Shown here: positions 27,220 through 35,090 of the stretch, piece after piece | Position numbering within the stretch: the stretch's first letter is position 1 | How the letters are laid out: every line of letters starts with the position of its first letter | From: Planctomycetota bacterium | Lineage (GTDB): Bacteria > Planctomycetota > UBA8742 > UBA2392 | Assembly (NCBI GenBank): GCA_020425605.1 | Contig: JAGQRH010000002.1 | Coordinates: 62,001-126,000 of the forward strand | Length of the DNA: 64,000 nucleotides | Direction of reading: 5' to 3' | Notes under the pieces: generated by a model | Database searches by the model: none | What the model saw: the letters and a program-made list of their open reading frames with translations, nothing else | What the model was told of the DNA's origin: nothing | Program-made: the position numbers and the translations under genes

Positions 27220-28380
27220 ATGCATAGCCTGATGACGACCGCGTTGCTGCTGGGCGTTCTGGCCGTTGCTGTGCTGGTGTTCAGCGCATGTGCCAACCAG
27301 GCAGACACACAGCCCGGTGAAGGCGGCGAATCCAAGACCACTGAGCCCGAGAAAACATCGCAAACCGAAAAGCCGGTCCACACCGGGAAAGAAAAGTTCG
27401 TGAAACCGACAGACGAAGAGCTCCGCAAGAAGCTGACCGACATGCAGTACCGCGTAACGCAGCAAAGCGCCACCGAGCGAGCGTTTACCGGTGAATACGA
27501 TGAGCACTTCGAGGCCGGTATCTACGTCGATGTTGTCAGCGGCGAGGCGCTGTTCAGCAGCCTCGACAAGTACAACTCCGGTTGCGGCTGGCCGGCGTTT
27601 ACGCGACCCATCGACGACGAAGAAGTCAAAGAGCTCGACGACGACAGCCACGGCATGCACCGCACGGAAGTGCGCAGCGCCACGGCCGACAGCCACCTCG
27701 GGCACGTTTTCAATGACGGCCCGGCCGAAAAGGGAGGCATGCGCTACTGCATCAACTCGGCGGCGCTGGAGTTCGTGCCGCTTGCGGAGATGGAGCAGCG
27801 AGGCTATGGCAAGTACCTGAAACGCTTTGAAGATGCGGGTCTCTGGCCCGTGAAGAAGGACGACAAGATGACTGCAAAGAACGAAGTGGCGATTCTCGGC
27901 GGCGGGTGCTTCTGGGGCATGGAAGAGCTGCTGCGCGAGATTCCTGGCGTGGTCGGCACGGAAGTCGGCTACTGCGGCGGCGAGAATGAAAACGCCACCT
28001 ACAAGAATCATCCCGGCCACGCAGAGGTCGTGAGGATCACCTTCGACCCGTCCAAGCTGACGTTCAAGACGTTGCTGGAGGACTGGTTCTTTCGCATGCA
28101 CAACCCCACGACGTTGAACCGACAGGGAAACGACCGCGGAACCAGCTACCGCAGCGCGATCTTCTACGCGAACGATGAGCAGAAGAAAGTCGCCGAGCAG
28201 GCAATCAAGGACATCAATGAGTCAGGGCACTGGGCAGATCCGATCGTCACAACGGTTGAGCCGGTGAAAAACTGGAGTACGGCCGAGGACTATCACCAGG
28301 ACTATCTGCAGAAGAACCCAGGCGGCTACACCTGTCACTGGCTGCGCGACTGGGACCCTGCAACGACGAACAAGAAGTAG
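27220..28380 (+). CDS. msrAB: Lipoprotein MsrB-MsrA fusion, methionine sulfoxide reductase
   Basis: 386 residues. A lipoprotein signal (VLVFSAC, Cys24) puts the enzyme outside the cytoplasm, and an acidic/Pro linker follows. Residues about 63-200 are MsrB ([18 protein letters not shown], catalytic Cys177 in [11 protein letters not shown]). Residues about 221-380 are MsrA (catalytic Cys230 in GGCFWGMEE, then [12 protein letters not shown] and [11 protein letters not shown]). Together they repair both methionine sulfoxide epimers. The MsrB part lacks the CxxC zinc pairs; the first site reads [16 protein letters not shown] is 8 bases before the ATG. Single gene with a bidirectional terminator. 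Confidence 0.95.
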   Translation: MHSLMTTALLLGVLAVAVLVFSACANQADTQPGEGGESKTTEPEKTSQTEKPVHTGKEKFVKPTDEELRKKLTDMQYRVTQQSATERAFTGEYDEHFEAGIYVDVVSGEALFSSLDKYNSGCGWPAFTRPIDDEEVKELDDDSHGMHRTEVRSATADSHLGHVFNDGPAEKGGMRYCINSAALEFVPLAEMEQRGYGKYLKRFEDAGLWPVKKDDKMTAKNEVAILGGGCFWGMEELLREIPGVVGTEVGYCGGENENATYKNHPGHAEVVRITFDPSKLTFKTLLEDWFFRMHNPTTLNRQGNDRGTSYRSAIFYANDEQKKVAEQAIKDINESGHWADPIVTTVEPVKNWSTAEDYHQDYLQKNPGGYTCHWLRDWDPATTNKK

Positions 28381-28391
28381 AGTAAGAATGC

Positions 28392-28420
28392 AACGAGCCC
28401 ACCCTTGGGGTGGGCTCGTT
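28392..28420. terminator. Bidirectional terminator between msrAB and ftsQ-like
   Basis: AACGAGCCCACCC (28392-28404), loop ttg, GGGTGGGCTCGTT (28408-28420), a perfect 13-bp stem between two convergent stop codons (28380 and 28433). Confidence 0.9.
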
Positions 28421-28432
28421 CTGCTTTCAGGC

Positions 28433-29509
28433 TTATCCGCGGGTACGCAGGTCGATTCGGGCGTCTGCGACGGAGTCCATGGCGCGCAGGCGGTTCTTCA
28501 ACTCGGTGAGCTTGTCGTTGGGCGAAAGCTCAAGTGTGCTGGCGTGTATCGGCGGCCGGCCCCACATGACGCGGGCGCCGGGCATCCGGCCCTGGTCCGG
28601 GATCAGCACGACACCTCCATCCGGCTGGTAGTGGACTCGTCCGCGGGCGTCCGCCTGCTGCGGAACGCCGACGAGTTCGATTGCGTCAATCGGCATGGAG
28701 CGATCCAGCTCGGCCTGTCGAATCACGCGCTCCATGGAGAGAGCGGCCACAATCTGCTCGTTGCTCCAGGTCTCGCCGGCTGCGGGCGCTGAGCCATCGA
28801 CGCCGCGTACCATGCGCAACGGGCGGGAAAGTTGATCGCAGAACAAGGCGTATTCTTTCGGATCTTTCGGGACGGTGAGTGGCAGGACCACTCCCTCGCC
28901 GTCGACCAGCATGTAGCGCTCAGGCAAGTCAATCACGACGGCGGGCGTGCGGATTTCCAGGACGGGCAGCAAGCGAGAGTAGCCGTCCGGGTCCGTGGGG
29001 AATCGGCGTTCAATACGGATGACCGTGCGAATCCAGGGGCAGCGCTCGATGCGCTCAGTGATGGTATCCATAAGGTCGTCGTCAAAGGCATTGGTCTCCG
29101 GCAAGTCTGCGAGGTCGGCCCGCAGTTCTTCTTCGATGTCGCCTTTCAGCTGTTTGGCGAGGTTTCCTTTTGCCCACGTCGGAGATGCGGCCAGCTCGAT
29201 GCGCCCCGGGTCAACGCGATAGCGCTCGTCATTCCGGAGGTTATGCAGCATCACCCAGGAAAGCAGGCCAAGCACCACGACTCCGCCAACCAGCCCCGCG
29301 CAACGACGTACGCCGCGGCTGTGCCATGCAGCTGAGAAGAATACGCTCAGTGATTCACCAGAGGGTGTTAACGCCTGCATCAGCCGTACGACACCAGCGA
29401 ACAGGACGCCCACCCCGGCCTTGATGGCGCGCATGGCGGTGCTGCGGGCGCGGAGGCGTGTCGGCTTGCTCTGCTTGCGCGCTACCTTCTTTGTTTTGCG
29501 GCGTGGCAT
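28433..29509 (-). CDS. ftsQ: FtsQ/DivIB-like cell division protein
   Basis: 358 residues: a very basic cytoplasmic tail of about 70 residues (MPRRKTKKVARKQSKPTRLR), one membrane helix near 73-92 (AGLVGGVVVLGLLSWVML) and a periplasmic part. This topology and the position straight after ddl, as in many dcw clusters, make it FtsQ. The periplasmic part contains segments such as CPWIRTVIRIERRFP and VLEIRTPAVVIDLPERYMLV, then DGEGVVLPL, the expected strand pattern (W/V...V.R..P..L.V.I.E..P......LVD..G). The extended N-terminal tail is longer than in E. coli. It starts 17 bases after ddl with GGGAG upstream. ftsA and ftsZ do not follow. Confidence 0.75.
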   Translation of the reverse strand: MPRRKTKKVARKQSKPTRLRARSTAMRAIKAGVGVLFAGVVRLMQALTPSGESLSVFFSAAWHSRGVRRCAGLVGGVVVLGLLSWVMLHNLRNDERYRVDPGRIELAASPTWAKGNLAKQLKGDIEEELRADLADLPETNAFDDDLMDTITERIERCPWIRTVIRIERRFPTDPDGYSRLLPVLEIRTPAVVIDLPERYMLVDGEGVVLPLTVPKDPKEYALFCDQLSRPLRMVRGVDGSAPAAGETWSNEQIVAALSMERVIRQAELDRSMPIDAIELVGVPQQADARGRVHYQPDGGVVLIPDQGRMPGARVMWGRPPIHASTLELSPNDKLTELKNRLRAMDSVADARIDLRTRG

Positions 29510-29526
29510 GGCGTGCTCCCGGGCTG

Positions 29527-30486
29527 CTAGGCTGCAAGAATGCGGGTAATGCGATTGCTGACGGGCTTGCGGCGCTGCTCCATGCTGACGTCGACCAGTT
29601 CCTGCACCAGCTCATCGAAGCCGACGCCTTCCTGTGCGGCAGCTTTCGGCAACAGGCTTGTTTCAGTCATGCCGGGCAACGTGTTGACCTCGAGCACCCA
29701 AAGCTCACCGTCCGTATCGAGTATCATGTCGACACGGCTGTAGCCGTGGCAGCGCAGTGCGTGGTGCGCACGGCGCGCATAGTGCTGCGCCATCTTCGCG
29801 GTCGGACCCGGCAGGTCAGGGTTCGTGACGTAGCGGGTTCCTGCACCTTTGTCGTACTTGGCCTTGAAGTCGTAGAAGCCGGTGGGGGCGATGACTTCGC
29901 AAACCGGCAACGCGCGGTTCCCCACGACGCCGACCGTTAGCTCGCGCCCGTTGATGCACTTTTCAAGCATCACACGCGGGCCGAATTTGAAGGCGTTGCC
30001 GAGCGCATCCGGCACTTCGTTCAGGCAAGTCACTCTAGCCACGCCGAGGCTGCTGCCCTGGTCGATCGGCTTGACCACAAGCGGCCAGTTGATGCGGCGG
30101 GCCATGCGGCGCAGGCGATAGTCTGCGTCGAATTCTTCGGCGACCTCGTACGGCGCGGTCGGGACCCGGTGGGTGAGGAACTCTGCCTTGCTGAGCTCCT
30201 TGTCCATGGCAAGGCGGCTGGCGATGGGCCCGCTGCCTGAGTAGGGAATCTGCAGCTCTTCCAGTCGGCGCTGAACGGTTCCGTTTTCGCCCTCGCCGCC
30301 GTGAAGCGCGATGAACGCGAAATCGACCTTCTCGTTTTCGAGCATGCCTATGGCATCGGCGCCGATGTCGAGCGGAAGAACGTGGTGGCCGATCCGCTCA
30401 AGTGCGGCCCAGACGGCCTCGCCGCTCTTGATGCTGACTTCGCGTTCGGAAGATGTGCCACCGTAGAGGAGAGCAATACGCAGCAT
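29527..30486 (-). CDS. ddl: D-alanine--D-alanine ligase
   Basis: 319 residues; an ATP-grasp enzyme making D-Ala-D-Ala for peptidoglycan. Landmarks: LLYGGTSSEREVSIKSG, FIALHGGEGENGTVQ, the lid and ATP site PLVVKPIDQGSSLGV, the metal-binding end ELWVLEVNTLPGMT, and SLLPKAA. I start at MLRIALLYGG (30486); an 11-residue extension is possible but has no SD. It is separated from the preceding PilZ-like gene by a terminator (30602-30628) and has its own FliA/WhiG-like promoter candidate. It forms an operon with the ftsQ-like gene. Confidence 0.95.
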   Translation of the reverse strand: MLRIALLYGGTSSEREVSIKSGEAVWAALERIGHHVLPLDIGADAIGMLENEKVDFAFIALHGGEGENGTVQRRLEELQIPYSGSGPIASRLAMDKELSKAEFLTHRVPTAPYEVAEEFDADYRLRRMARRINWPLVVKPIDQGSSLGVARVTCLNEVPDALGNAFKFGPRVMLEKCINGRELTVGVVGNRALPVCEVIAPTGFYDFKAKYDKGAGTRYVTNPDLPGPTAKMAQHYARRAHHALRCHGYSRVDMILDTDGELWVLEVNTLPGMTETSLLPKAAAQEGVGFDELVQELVDVSMEQRRKPVSNRITRILAA

Positions 30487-30538
30487 GGTGATGTCCGTGT
30501 CGGAGAAAGGCGGCGCCAAGGTGACGGCCGCGAAGGGG

Positions 30539-30569
30539 CTATCGGTAATAAGGAACCAATCGCTTTAGC
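30539..30569 (-). promoter_or_regulatory. Candidate FliA/WhiG-class promoter of ddl-ftsQ
   Basis: On the minus strand: GCTAAAG (30569-30563), 17 bases, CCGATAG (30545-30539), identical in both boxes and spacing to the element at 2985-3015. It lies 53 bases upstream of the ddl ATG and just downstream of a terminator, where a promoter would be expected. Confidence 0.5.
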
Positions 30570-30601
30570 CGAGTTCGAAGTGGTCGCTAGTCGAGGCAAA
30601 T

Positions 30602-30628
30602 TGAAAACGCCGCGGAGAGTCCGCGGCG
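30602..30628 (-). terminator. Intrinsic terminator after the PilZ-like gene
   Basis: On the minus strand: CGCCGCGGA, loop ctc, TCCGCGGCG, then TTTTCAATTT. A 9-bp stem with a T-rich tail 18 bases after the stop at 30646. Confidence 0.88.
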
Positions 30629-30645
30629 CGAAGAATGCAGGTTCG

Positions 30646-31047
30646 CTACAGCTTCACGTACAAGCCGTCAAAGCGCAGCGCCAGGTTCGCGCGACTGGTG
30701 GCAAAGCGAAGCGGCTCGCCATACACGTACACGCCCTCGTAGGGGCCCCCGGTGACCTTGAAGCTGACGCTGAAGTCGTGGTCGGGCCAGAAGCCGTCCT
30801 CAAACATGATGTGGCCGAGCAGGGCCCCGTTGGGCGAGTAATCCACGAGCACGGCCGTGCCCCAGGCGATTCGCCCGCCCTTGGAATCGTGAAGTGCGAA
30901 GTGCACGCGTTGATTCGTCGGCTCACGTCGGAACTCACGACGGCAGGCGATCTTCGGGTTCTTGTTTCTGGACACGATCTCGTCGCGGACGCGAGTGTCC
31001 TTGATGCGGTCGAGCAGGATGCGGTGGCTCGTCGTTTTCGACGCCAT
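30646..31047 (-). CDS. PilZ-like domain protein inside the cell-wall cluster (133 aa)
   Basis: The two c-di-GMP contact motifs of PilZ domains can be seen: RxxxR in ACRREFRREP (Arg36/37 and Arg40/41) and (D/N)xSxxG as DYSPNG at 69-74. Strands between and after them (QRVHFALHD, WGTAVLV, DFSVSFKVTG) fit the small PilZ barrel. No signal peptide or membrane segment, so it is cytoplasmic. The N-terminal 30 residues are basic and helical. Located between murB and ddl, on the same strand, bracketed by two hairpins. Match by motif only; a remote beta-barrel of another family is possible. Confidence 0.6.
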   Translation of the reverse strand: MASKTTSHRILLDRIKDTRVRDEIVSRNKNPKIACRREFRREPTNQRVHFALHDSKGGRIAWGTAVLVDYSPNGALLGHIMFEDGFWPDHDFSVSFKVTGGPYEGVYVYGEPLRFATSRANLALRFDGLYVKL

Positions 31048-31088
31048 GGCTCGCCTCTTGGTGAACTGGAGTTGAGTGGGGAGGCCGC

Positions 31089-31112
31089 GGCCGGGCCCCG
31101 AGGGGCCCGGCC
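31089..31112 (-). terminator. GC-only hairpin between the 92-aa and PilZ-like genes
   Basis: GGCCGGGCCCC (31089-31099) pairs with GGGGCCCGGCC (31102-31112), with an effective 4-base loop. It has no T run, so it may attenuate or process the transcript rather than end it. Confidence 0.6.
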
Positions 31113-31124
31113 CGCAGATGATTG

Positions 31125-31403
31125 CTACGCGATGGTCTTGATGGCCTGCTGCTTGGCATCCATGAAGCTGGTCTTCTTGCGGTCATTGCCCTTGCGGCCG
31201 CGGAAGCCGGAGACGCGATCGTACTCTTCAAGGAAGATCTCAAGCGTGCTCACGATGTTGTCGAGGTCCATGCGGGACATCGCGATGCTGTCGGTCTCGG
31301 CCAGCTCGAGTTCGTTCGCAAGGTAGCCACGCAGAATGCGGATCGGCTGCAGCTTGCGGAAAATGAATTCGTCGAGGCTGACTCCCTTGCTGTCCTTGTC
31401 CAT
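31125..31403 (-). CDS. Unrecognised 92-aa protein in the cell-wall cluster
   Basis: A charged, helical, cytoplasmic protein (DEFIFRKLQPIRILRGYLANE, with a central MDLDNIVSTLEIFLEEYD and a basic end SGFRGRKGNDRKKTSF). I recognise no family. It begins 57 bases downstream of murB and precedes the PilZ-like gene, so it may work with that protein. The SD is a modest GGAACC-type sequence. The frame is intact and composition matches its neighbours. Confidence 0.6.
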   Translation of the reverse strand: MDKDSKGVSLDEFIFRKLQPIRILRGYLANELELAETDSIAMSRMDLDNIVSTLEIFLEEYDRVSGFRGRKGNDRKKTSFMDAKQQAIKTIA

Positions 31404-31459
31404 CTCAGGTTCCTTGCCCTTGGGGCGGTTGGTGTCGGCTTTCGCCTATGGCGTTGTAT

Positions 31460-32365
31460 TTATGCGGCCTGCAGACTCCTGCGCGGCCATATTTGAACTT
31501 CAGGTTGCAGCTCGATTCCGTGCGCCTCGAATACCCTCTGTGTTACCTGGCGCATCAACTCCATTACTTCGGCGGCCCGTGCTTCACCCGTGTTGATGAT
31601 GAAGTTGCCGTGGCGGTCACTGACTTGTGCACCACCGACACGTAGCCCTTTGCATCCGGCGAGGTCGATAACCCTGCCGGCACTATGCCCAATCGGATTC
31701 TTGAAGGCGCATCCTGCACTGAATTCTGAATAAGGTTGCGCAGCCAGCTTCTGCTGCAGGATGTCACGGGCGTGAGCGATCAGCGCGGCGCGCTCACCGA
31801 TGGTGCCCTGCAGCACCGCCTCAATCACGACGCCGTGGCGCAATTCGCTGATGCGGTAGCCGAATGTGATCTCTTCTTTGTAGAGGCTTTCCAGTTCGCC
31901 ATCCGGATTTATCCAGATGACGCGCTCAACGTAGTCAGCAATCTCGCCATATCGGCCGCCGGCATTCATGGCGAGTGCCCCGCCGACGCTGCCCGGAATC
32001 CCGGCAAGGGTCTGCGGCCCGGCGAGGCCTTCTGCGCTGCAGCGGTTGACCAGGGTGCTGAGGTTCGCACCTGCCTGAACCTGCACCTTGCTGCCGAAGA
32101 CGTTGATCTTCTTCATGCCATGAAGGCACAGCACGACGCCGGAAACGCCTTCGTCCGCGATCAGCAGGTTGCTGCCTCCTCCAAGCACATGCAGCGGCAG
32201 GCCCAGCTCGCGTGCGGCGTTCACTGTATCTGCCACGTCGCGCAGGGAAGTCGCCTCGACGTAGTACTCCGCGGGACCGCCGACACGCAGCGTGGTGCGA
32301 GCGGCCAGAAGCTCATTGCAGCGGACGCGCGAGCGCAGTCCCTTTGGGAAGGCCGTGAGGCTCAT
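31460..32365 (-). CDS. murB: UDP-N-acetylenolpyruvoylglucosamine reductase MurB
   Basis: 301 residues; FAD enzyme that makes UDP-MurNAc. Seen: the N-terminal NTTLRVGGPA-type element (AARTTLRVGGPAEYYV), the FAD loop LGGGSNLLIAD, AGIPGSVGGALAMNAG, and GCAFKNPIGHSAGRVIDLAG. In the last, the catalytic proton donor (Ser in E. coli) is Cys, a known variant. The C-terminal length fits the type II form that lacks one E. coli domain. Its ATG overlaps the murC stop (ATGA). Confidence 0.95.
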   Translation of the reverse strand: MSLTAFPKGLRSRVRCNELLAARTTLRVGGPAEYYVEATSLRDVADTVNAARELGLPLHVLGGGSNLLIADEGVSGVVLCLHGMKKINVFGSKVQVQAGANLSTLVNRCSAEGLAGPQTLAGIPGSVGGALAMNAGGRYGEIADYVERVIWINPDGELESLYKEEITFGYRISELRHGVVIEAVLQGTIGERAALIAHARDILQQKLAAQPYSEFSAGCAFKNPIGHSAGRVIDLAGCKGLRVGGAQVSDRHGNFIINTGEARAAEVMELMRQVTQRVFEAHGIELQPEVQIWPRRSLQAA

Positions 32366-33786
32366 GCTGCCACCTCGGCCGGCTTGACCGCACGCAGGCG
32401 GGTGCTGATGACTTCACGGCGCCGCAGCAGCTCAAAGGCAATCTCGTTCACGTCGCCAGCGCCGATGAACACGGCCACGTCGGCCGGTGTCAGCTTGGCG
32501 CTCAGGTCGTTCACGACCGAGCCGAAGTCGCCGTAGGCCATCGCGTCGACGTCGTTCTGGCGCAACCAGCGCGCCAGGCGCTCTTCGGGCTCGCCGGGTT
32601 GAACACCGGTCTCGCGCGCTGCGTAGGTGCGCGCGATCAGCACGCGGTCCGCAAGCTTGAGGCAATCCGCGAACTGGTCAAAGAATGTCAGGATGCGCTG
32701 GTACTGGTGTGCCTGGAAGACCGCAACCACGCGGCGGTTGATGAACGTCGCCCGCGCAGTCTCAAGCAATTGCTTCACGGCCGTGGGGTGATGCGCATAG
32801 TCGTCTACGAGGGGCACGCCTCCGACGCTGCCCACCACCTCAAAGCGTCGCTTCACGCCACCGAAATTCTGCAGTGCCTTCAGGGCGGTGTAGACGGGAA
32901 TTCCGGCCCAGTTGGCCGCAGCCAGCGCGCCCAGCGCGTTCATGGCGTTAACGCGGCCGGGAACTTGCAGCTTCATGCGTCCGACTTGCATGCCGCGGCA
33001 AGTGACATCAGCAGTGGCAAAGCCGCTGGACGCGTCGATGTCATGCAGGCGCCAGACAGCTGCCGCCGACTCGCCAAAGCCGATGGCGTTGCAACCGGCC
33101 TTGCGTGCAACTTCGCAGCAGCGGTCATCGTCTGCGTTGTAGAACAGTGTGCCGCGCGCCGGCAGCTTTTGGGCGAATTCGATGAACCCCTTCGTTACGC
33201 CGTCGAGATCGCCGTAGACGTCCATGTGGTCCAGCTCAATGTTATTGAGCACGATTACAGACGGGTGAAGGCGCAGGAAGCTGCGGTCGTACTCGCAGCT
33301 CTCGATCACGAAGTTTACACCTGTCCCGGCCGCGCTCGCCGCGGGCAGGCTCGCGGGTTCGCCGCCGATGAGATAGCCGGGGTCCTTGCCGCCGCCGACC
33401 ATCATCTGCGCCAGCATGGCTGTCGTGGTGGTTTTGCCGTGCGTACCGGCGATGCACAGGTTGGTGTGGCCCTGCGTGAATTCACCCAGCGCCTCTGCAT
33501 ATTTCATGATGCGGATGCCACGGCGCTGTGCCTCGCGATATTCGGGGTTTGCTTTCTTGATTGCGGCCGAGGCAACCACCAGTTGGCAGTCTGCCGGAAT
33601 GTGGTCACGGTGATGACCGACATGCGCAATCGCACCGGCTTCGCCAAGGCTGCGCAGCGTCGGGTTGTCGACAAGGTCTGTGCCTGTGACGCGCGCGCCG
33701 GCCTGCAACGCGATTCGCGCCAGACCGCTTACGCCCGCGCCGCCCATTCCGACGAAGTGGACGTGCCTGAGCTGTGAGAGTTTCAC
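32362..33786 (-). CDS. murC: UDP-N-acetylmuramate--L-alanine ligase MurC
   Basis: 474 residues; adds L-Ala to UDP-MurNAc. Rossmann start HVHFVGMGGAGVSGLARI, the ATP P-loop CIAGTHGKTTTTAML at 111-125, central LNNIELDHMDVYGDL with the metal/ATP residues, DDYAHHPTAVKQLL in the C-terminal domain, and VFQAHQYQRI (family: FQPHRYSRT). Encoded between murG and murB with a 30-base gap upstream and a 4-base overlap downstream. Confidence 0.96.
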   Translation of the reverse strand: MKLSQLRHVHFVGMGGAGVSGLARIALQAGARVTGTDLVDNPTLRSLGEAGAIAHVGHHRDHIPADCQLVVASAAIKKANPEYREAQRRGIRIMKYAEALGEFTQGHTNLCIAGTHGKTTTTAMLAQMMVGGGKDPGYLIGGEPASLPAASAAGTGVNFVIESCEYDRSFLRLHPSVIVLNNIELDHMDVYGDLDGVTKGFIEFAQKLPARGTLFYNADDDRCCEVARKAGCNAIGFGESAAAVWRLHDIDASSGFATADVTCRGMQVGRMKLQVPGRVNAMNALGALAAANWAGIPVYTALKALQNFGGVKRRFEVVGSVGGVPLVDDYAHHPTAVKQLLETARATFINRRVVAVFQAHQYQRILTFFDQFADCLKLADRVLIARTYAARETGVQPGEPEERLARWLRQNDVDAMAYGDFGSVVNDLSAKLTPADVAVFIGAGDVNEIAFELLRRREVISTRLRAVKPAEVAA

Positions 33787-33816
33787 GTAATCCCTCCCGC
33801 TGCATCACGCCTTCAA

Positions 33817-34956
33817 CTATGCGGCAGCGTGTCTTTCTAAATCGGCATCGGTGGGGGGTGCGCTGAGGCCAATTTCGCCAAGAATCCGGTCGAGAATCTG
33901 GCCGGATGCGTTCGGTGCAGACAGCGCGATTGCGGCTTCGGAGGCCTTTGAGCGAGCGCTCTCCTCAAGCAGCAGCCGTTCCAGCAACTCCCGCACTCGC
34001 GGTGCATCGAGGGTTTCTTCAGGGGCAACGACGCCTGCGCCTGCGCCGGCAACCCAGAGAGCGTTTGCACGCTGGTGATCGTCGGCCGCATGGGGGTAGG
34101 GGACCAGCAGCATCGGCACGCCAAGCGCGAGCAACTCACTGATGGTCCCAGCGCCGGATCGCGTCAGGGCGAGATCTGTCGCTGCAAACCATGTCGCAGT
34201 GTTGTGCGTGAACGTGGTGGCGCGGCAGCGGACGCCGACTTCGCGCCAGGCGCGCTCGGCGCGATCACGGTCACCACGGCCCGTGATGTGCAGAACCTGA
34301 AAGCGCTCGCGCATGCCCTTGAAAGTGGGTGCGGCGCTGATCATGGCGTCATTGAGCGCCTTTGCGCCCTGGCTGCCGCCGATGATCAGCAGCGTCGGCA
34401 AGTTGGAGTCGAGGCCGAGCGCGCGCTTGGCATCCGCCTTCGCTGGTGGACGCCGGAACGCCTGCCGTAGCGGATTGCCGACGACTTCAACCTTGCAGTC
34501 CAGGCTGCGGGTCAGTGGCATGTGGGCGTAGCACACTCTCGCAAAACGCGCGATCGTCCGCGTCACCTTGCCGGGGACTGCGTTCGCCTCAAGCGAGAAC
34601 ACCGGCAGCCGCATCAGACTGGCGGCCATCGCTCCGGGCAGGCCGGCGTAGCCGCCGACGCACACCAGCGCGTCCGCGCCGAAACGCTTGAGCGCCTTGC
34701 GGGCCGCCGGGACTGCCATTGCGGTTGTGATCACCGTCGTTGCCTTGCTGCGCAATCCGGCGCGAGGTCGGCTCACTGGCAGGGTCGTGAAATCAAACCC
34801 GGCATGGCCGTACATGCTGCGCTCAAGGTCGTTGCCTCCGCACAGCAGGTGCACGCTCTCTCGGCCAAAACGCTCAGACAGTTCCTCGGCGAGGGCCAGG
34901 GCCGGTGCGATGTGTCCGCCGGTGCCGCCGCCTGCGATTGCGATTCTGGGTTGCAT
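33817..34956 (-). CDS. murG: MurG, lipid II synthase
   Basis: About 379 residues. It transfers GlcNAc from UDP-GlcNAc to lipid I at the inner face of the membrane. N-terminal glycine loop AGGGTGGHIAPALALAEEL, SLEANAVPGKVTRTIAR, the second glycine loop LLIIGGSQGAKALNDA, and the donor-site LTRSGAGTISELLALGVPMLLVPYPHAADDHQ. I start at MQPRIAIAGGG (34956), downstream of GACGAGAA. An extension to a TTG at 34998 runs through a hairpin (34973-35022) and is unlikely. Confidence 0.95.
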   Translation of the reverse strand: MQPRIAIAGGGTGGHIAPALALAEELSERFGRESVHLLCGGNDLERSMYGHAGFDFTTLPVSRPRAGLRSKATTVITTAMAVPAARKALKRFGADALVCVGGYAGLPGAMAASLMRLPVFSLEANAVPGKVTRTIARFARVCYAHMPLTRSLDCKVEVVGNPLRQAFRRPPAKADAKRALGLDSNLPTLLIIGGSQGAKALNDAMISAAPTFKGMRERFQVLHITGRGDRDRAERAWREVGVRCRATTFTHNTATWFAATDLALTRSGAGTISELLALGVPMLLVPYPHAADDHQRANALWVAGAGAGVVAPEETLDAPRVRELLERLLLEESARSKASEAAIALSAPNASGQILDRILGEIGLSAPPTDADLERHAAA

Positions 34957-34972
34957 ATTCTCGTCCGGGGTT

Positions 34973-35022
34973 GGCGCTGCGGGTGCAGGGACGGACAAGC
35001 CCTATGCCGCACCCGCAGCGCC
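34973..35022 (-). promoter_or_regulatory. Strong stem-loop between ftsW and murG
   Basis: GGCGCTGCGGGTGC (34973-34986) is the exact inverse of GCACCCGCAGCGCC (35009-35022). AGGG/CCCT (34987-34990 with 35000-35003) extends it with a 5-base bulge. It ends 16 bases before the murG ATG, so it could attenuate, process or shield the murG start. No T run follows on the minus strand. Confidence 0.75.
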
Positions 35023-35090
35023 CGACTTCAGAAGTACAACCCGGCCTTCGAACAAATCGCTACCGGGCGGTCACTTCCGGGAAAGGTAGA

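Noticed and set aside
32599..33777. A 392-codon plus-strand open frame opposite murC
   Set aside because: Shadow of murC, which has all its catalytic motifs on the minus strand.
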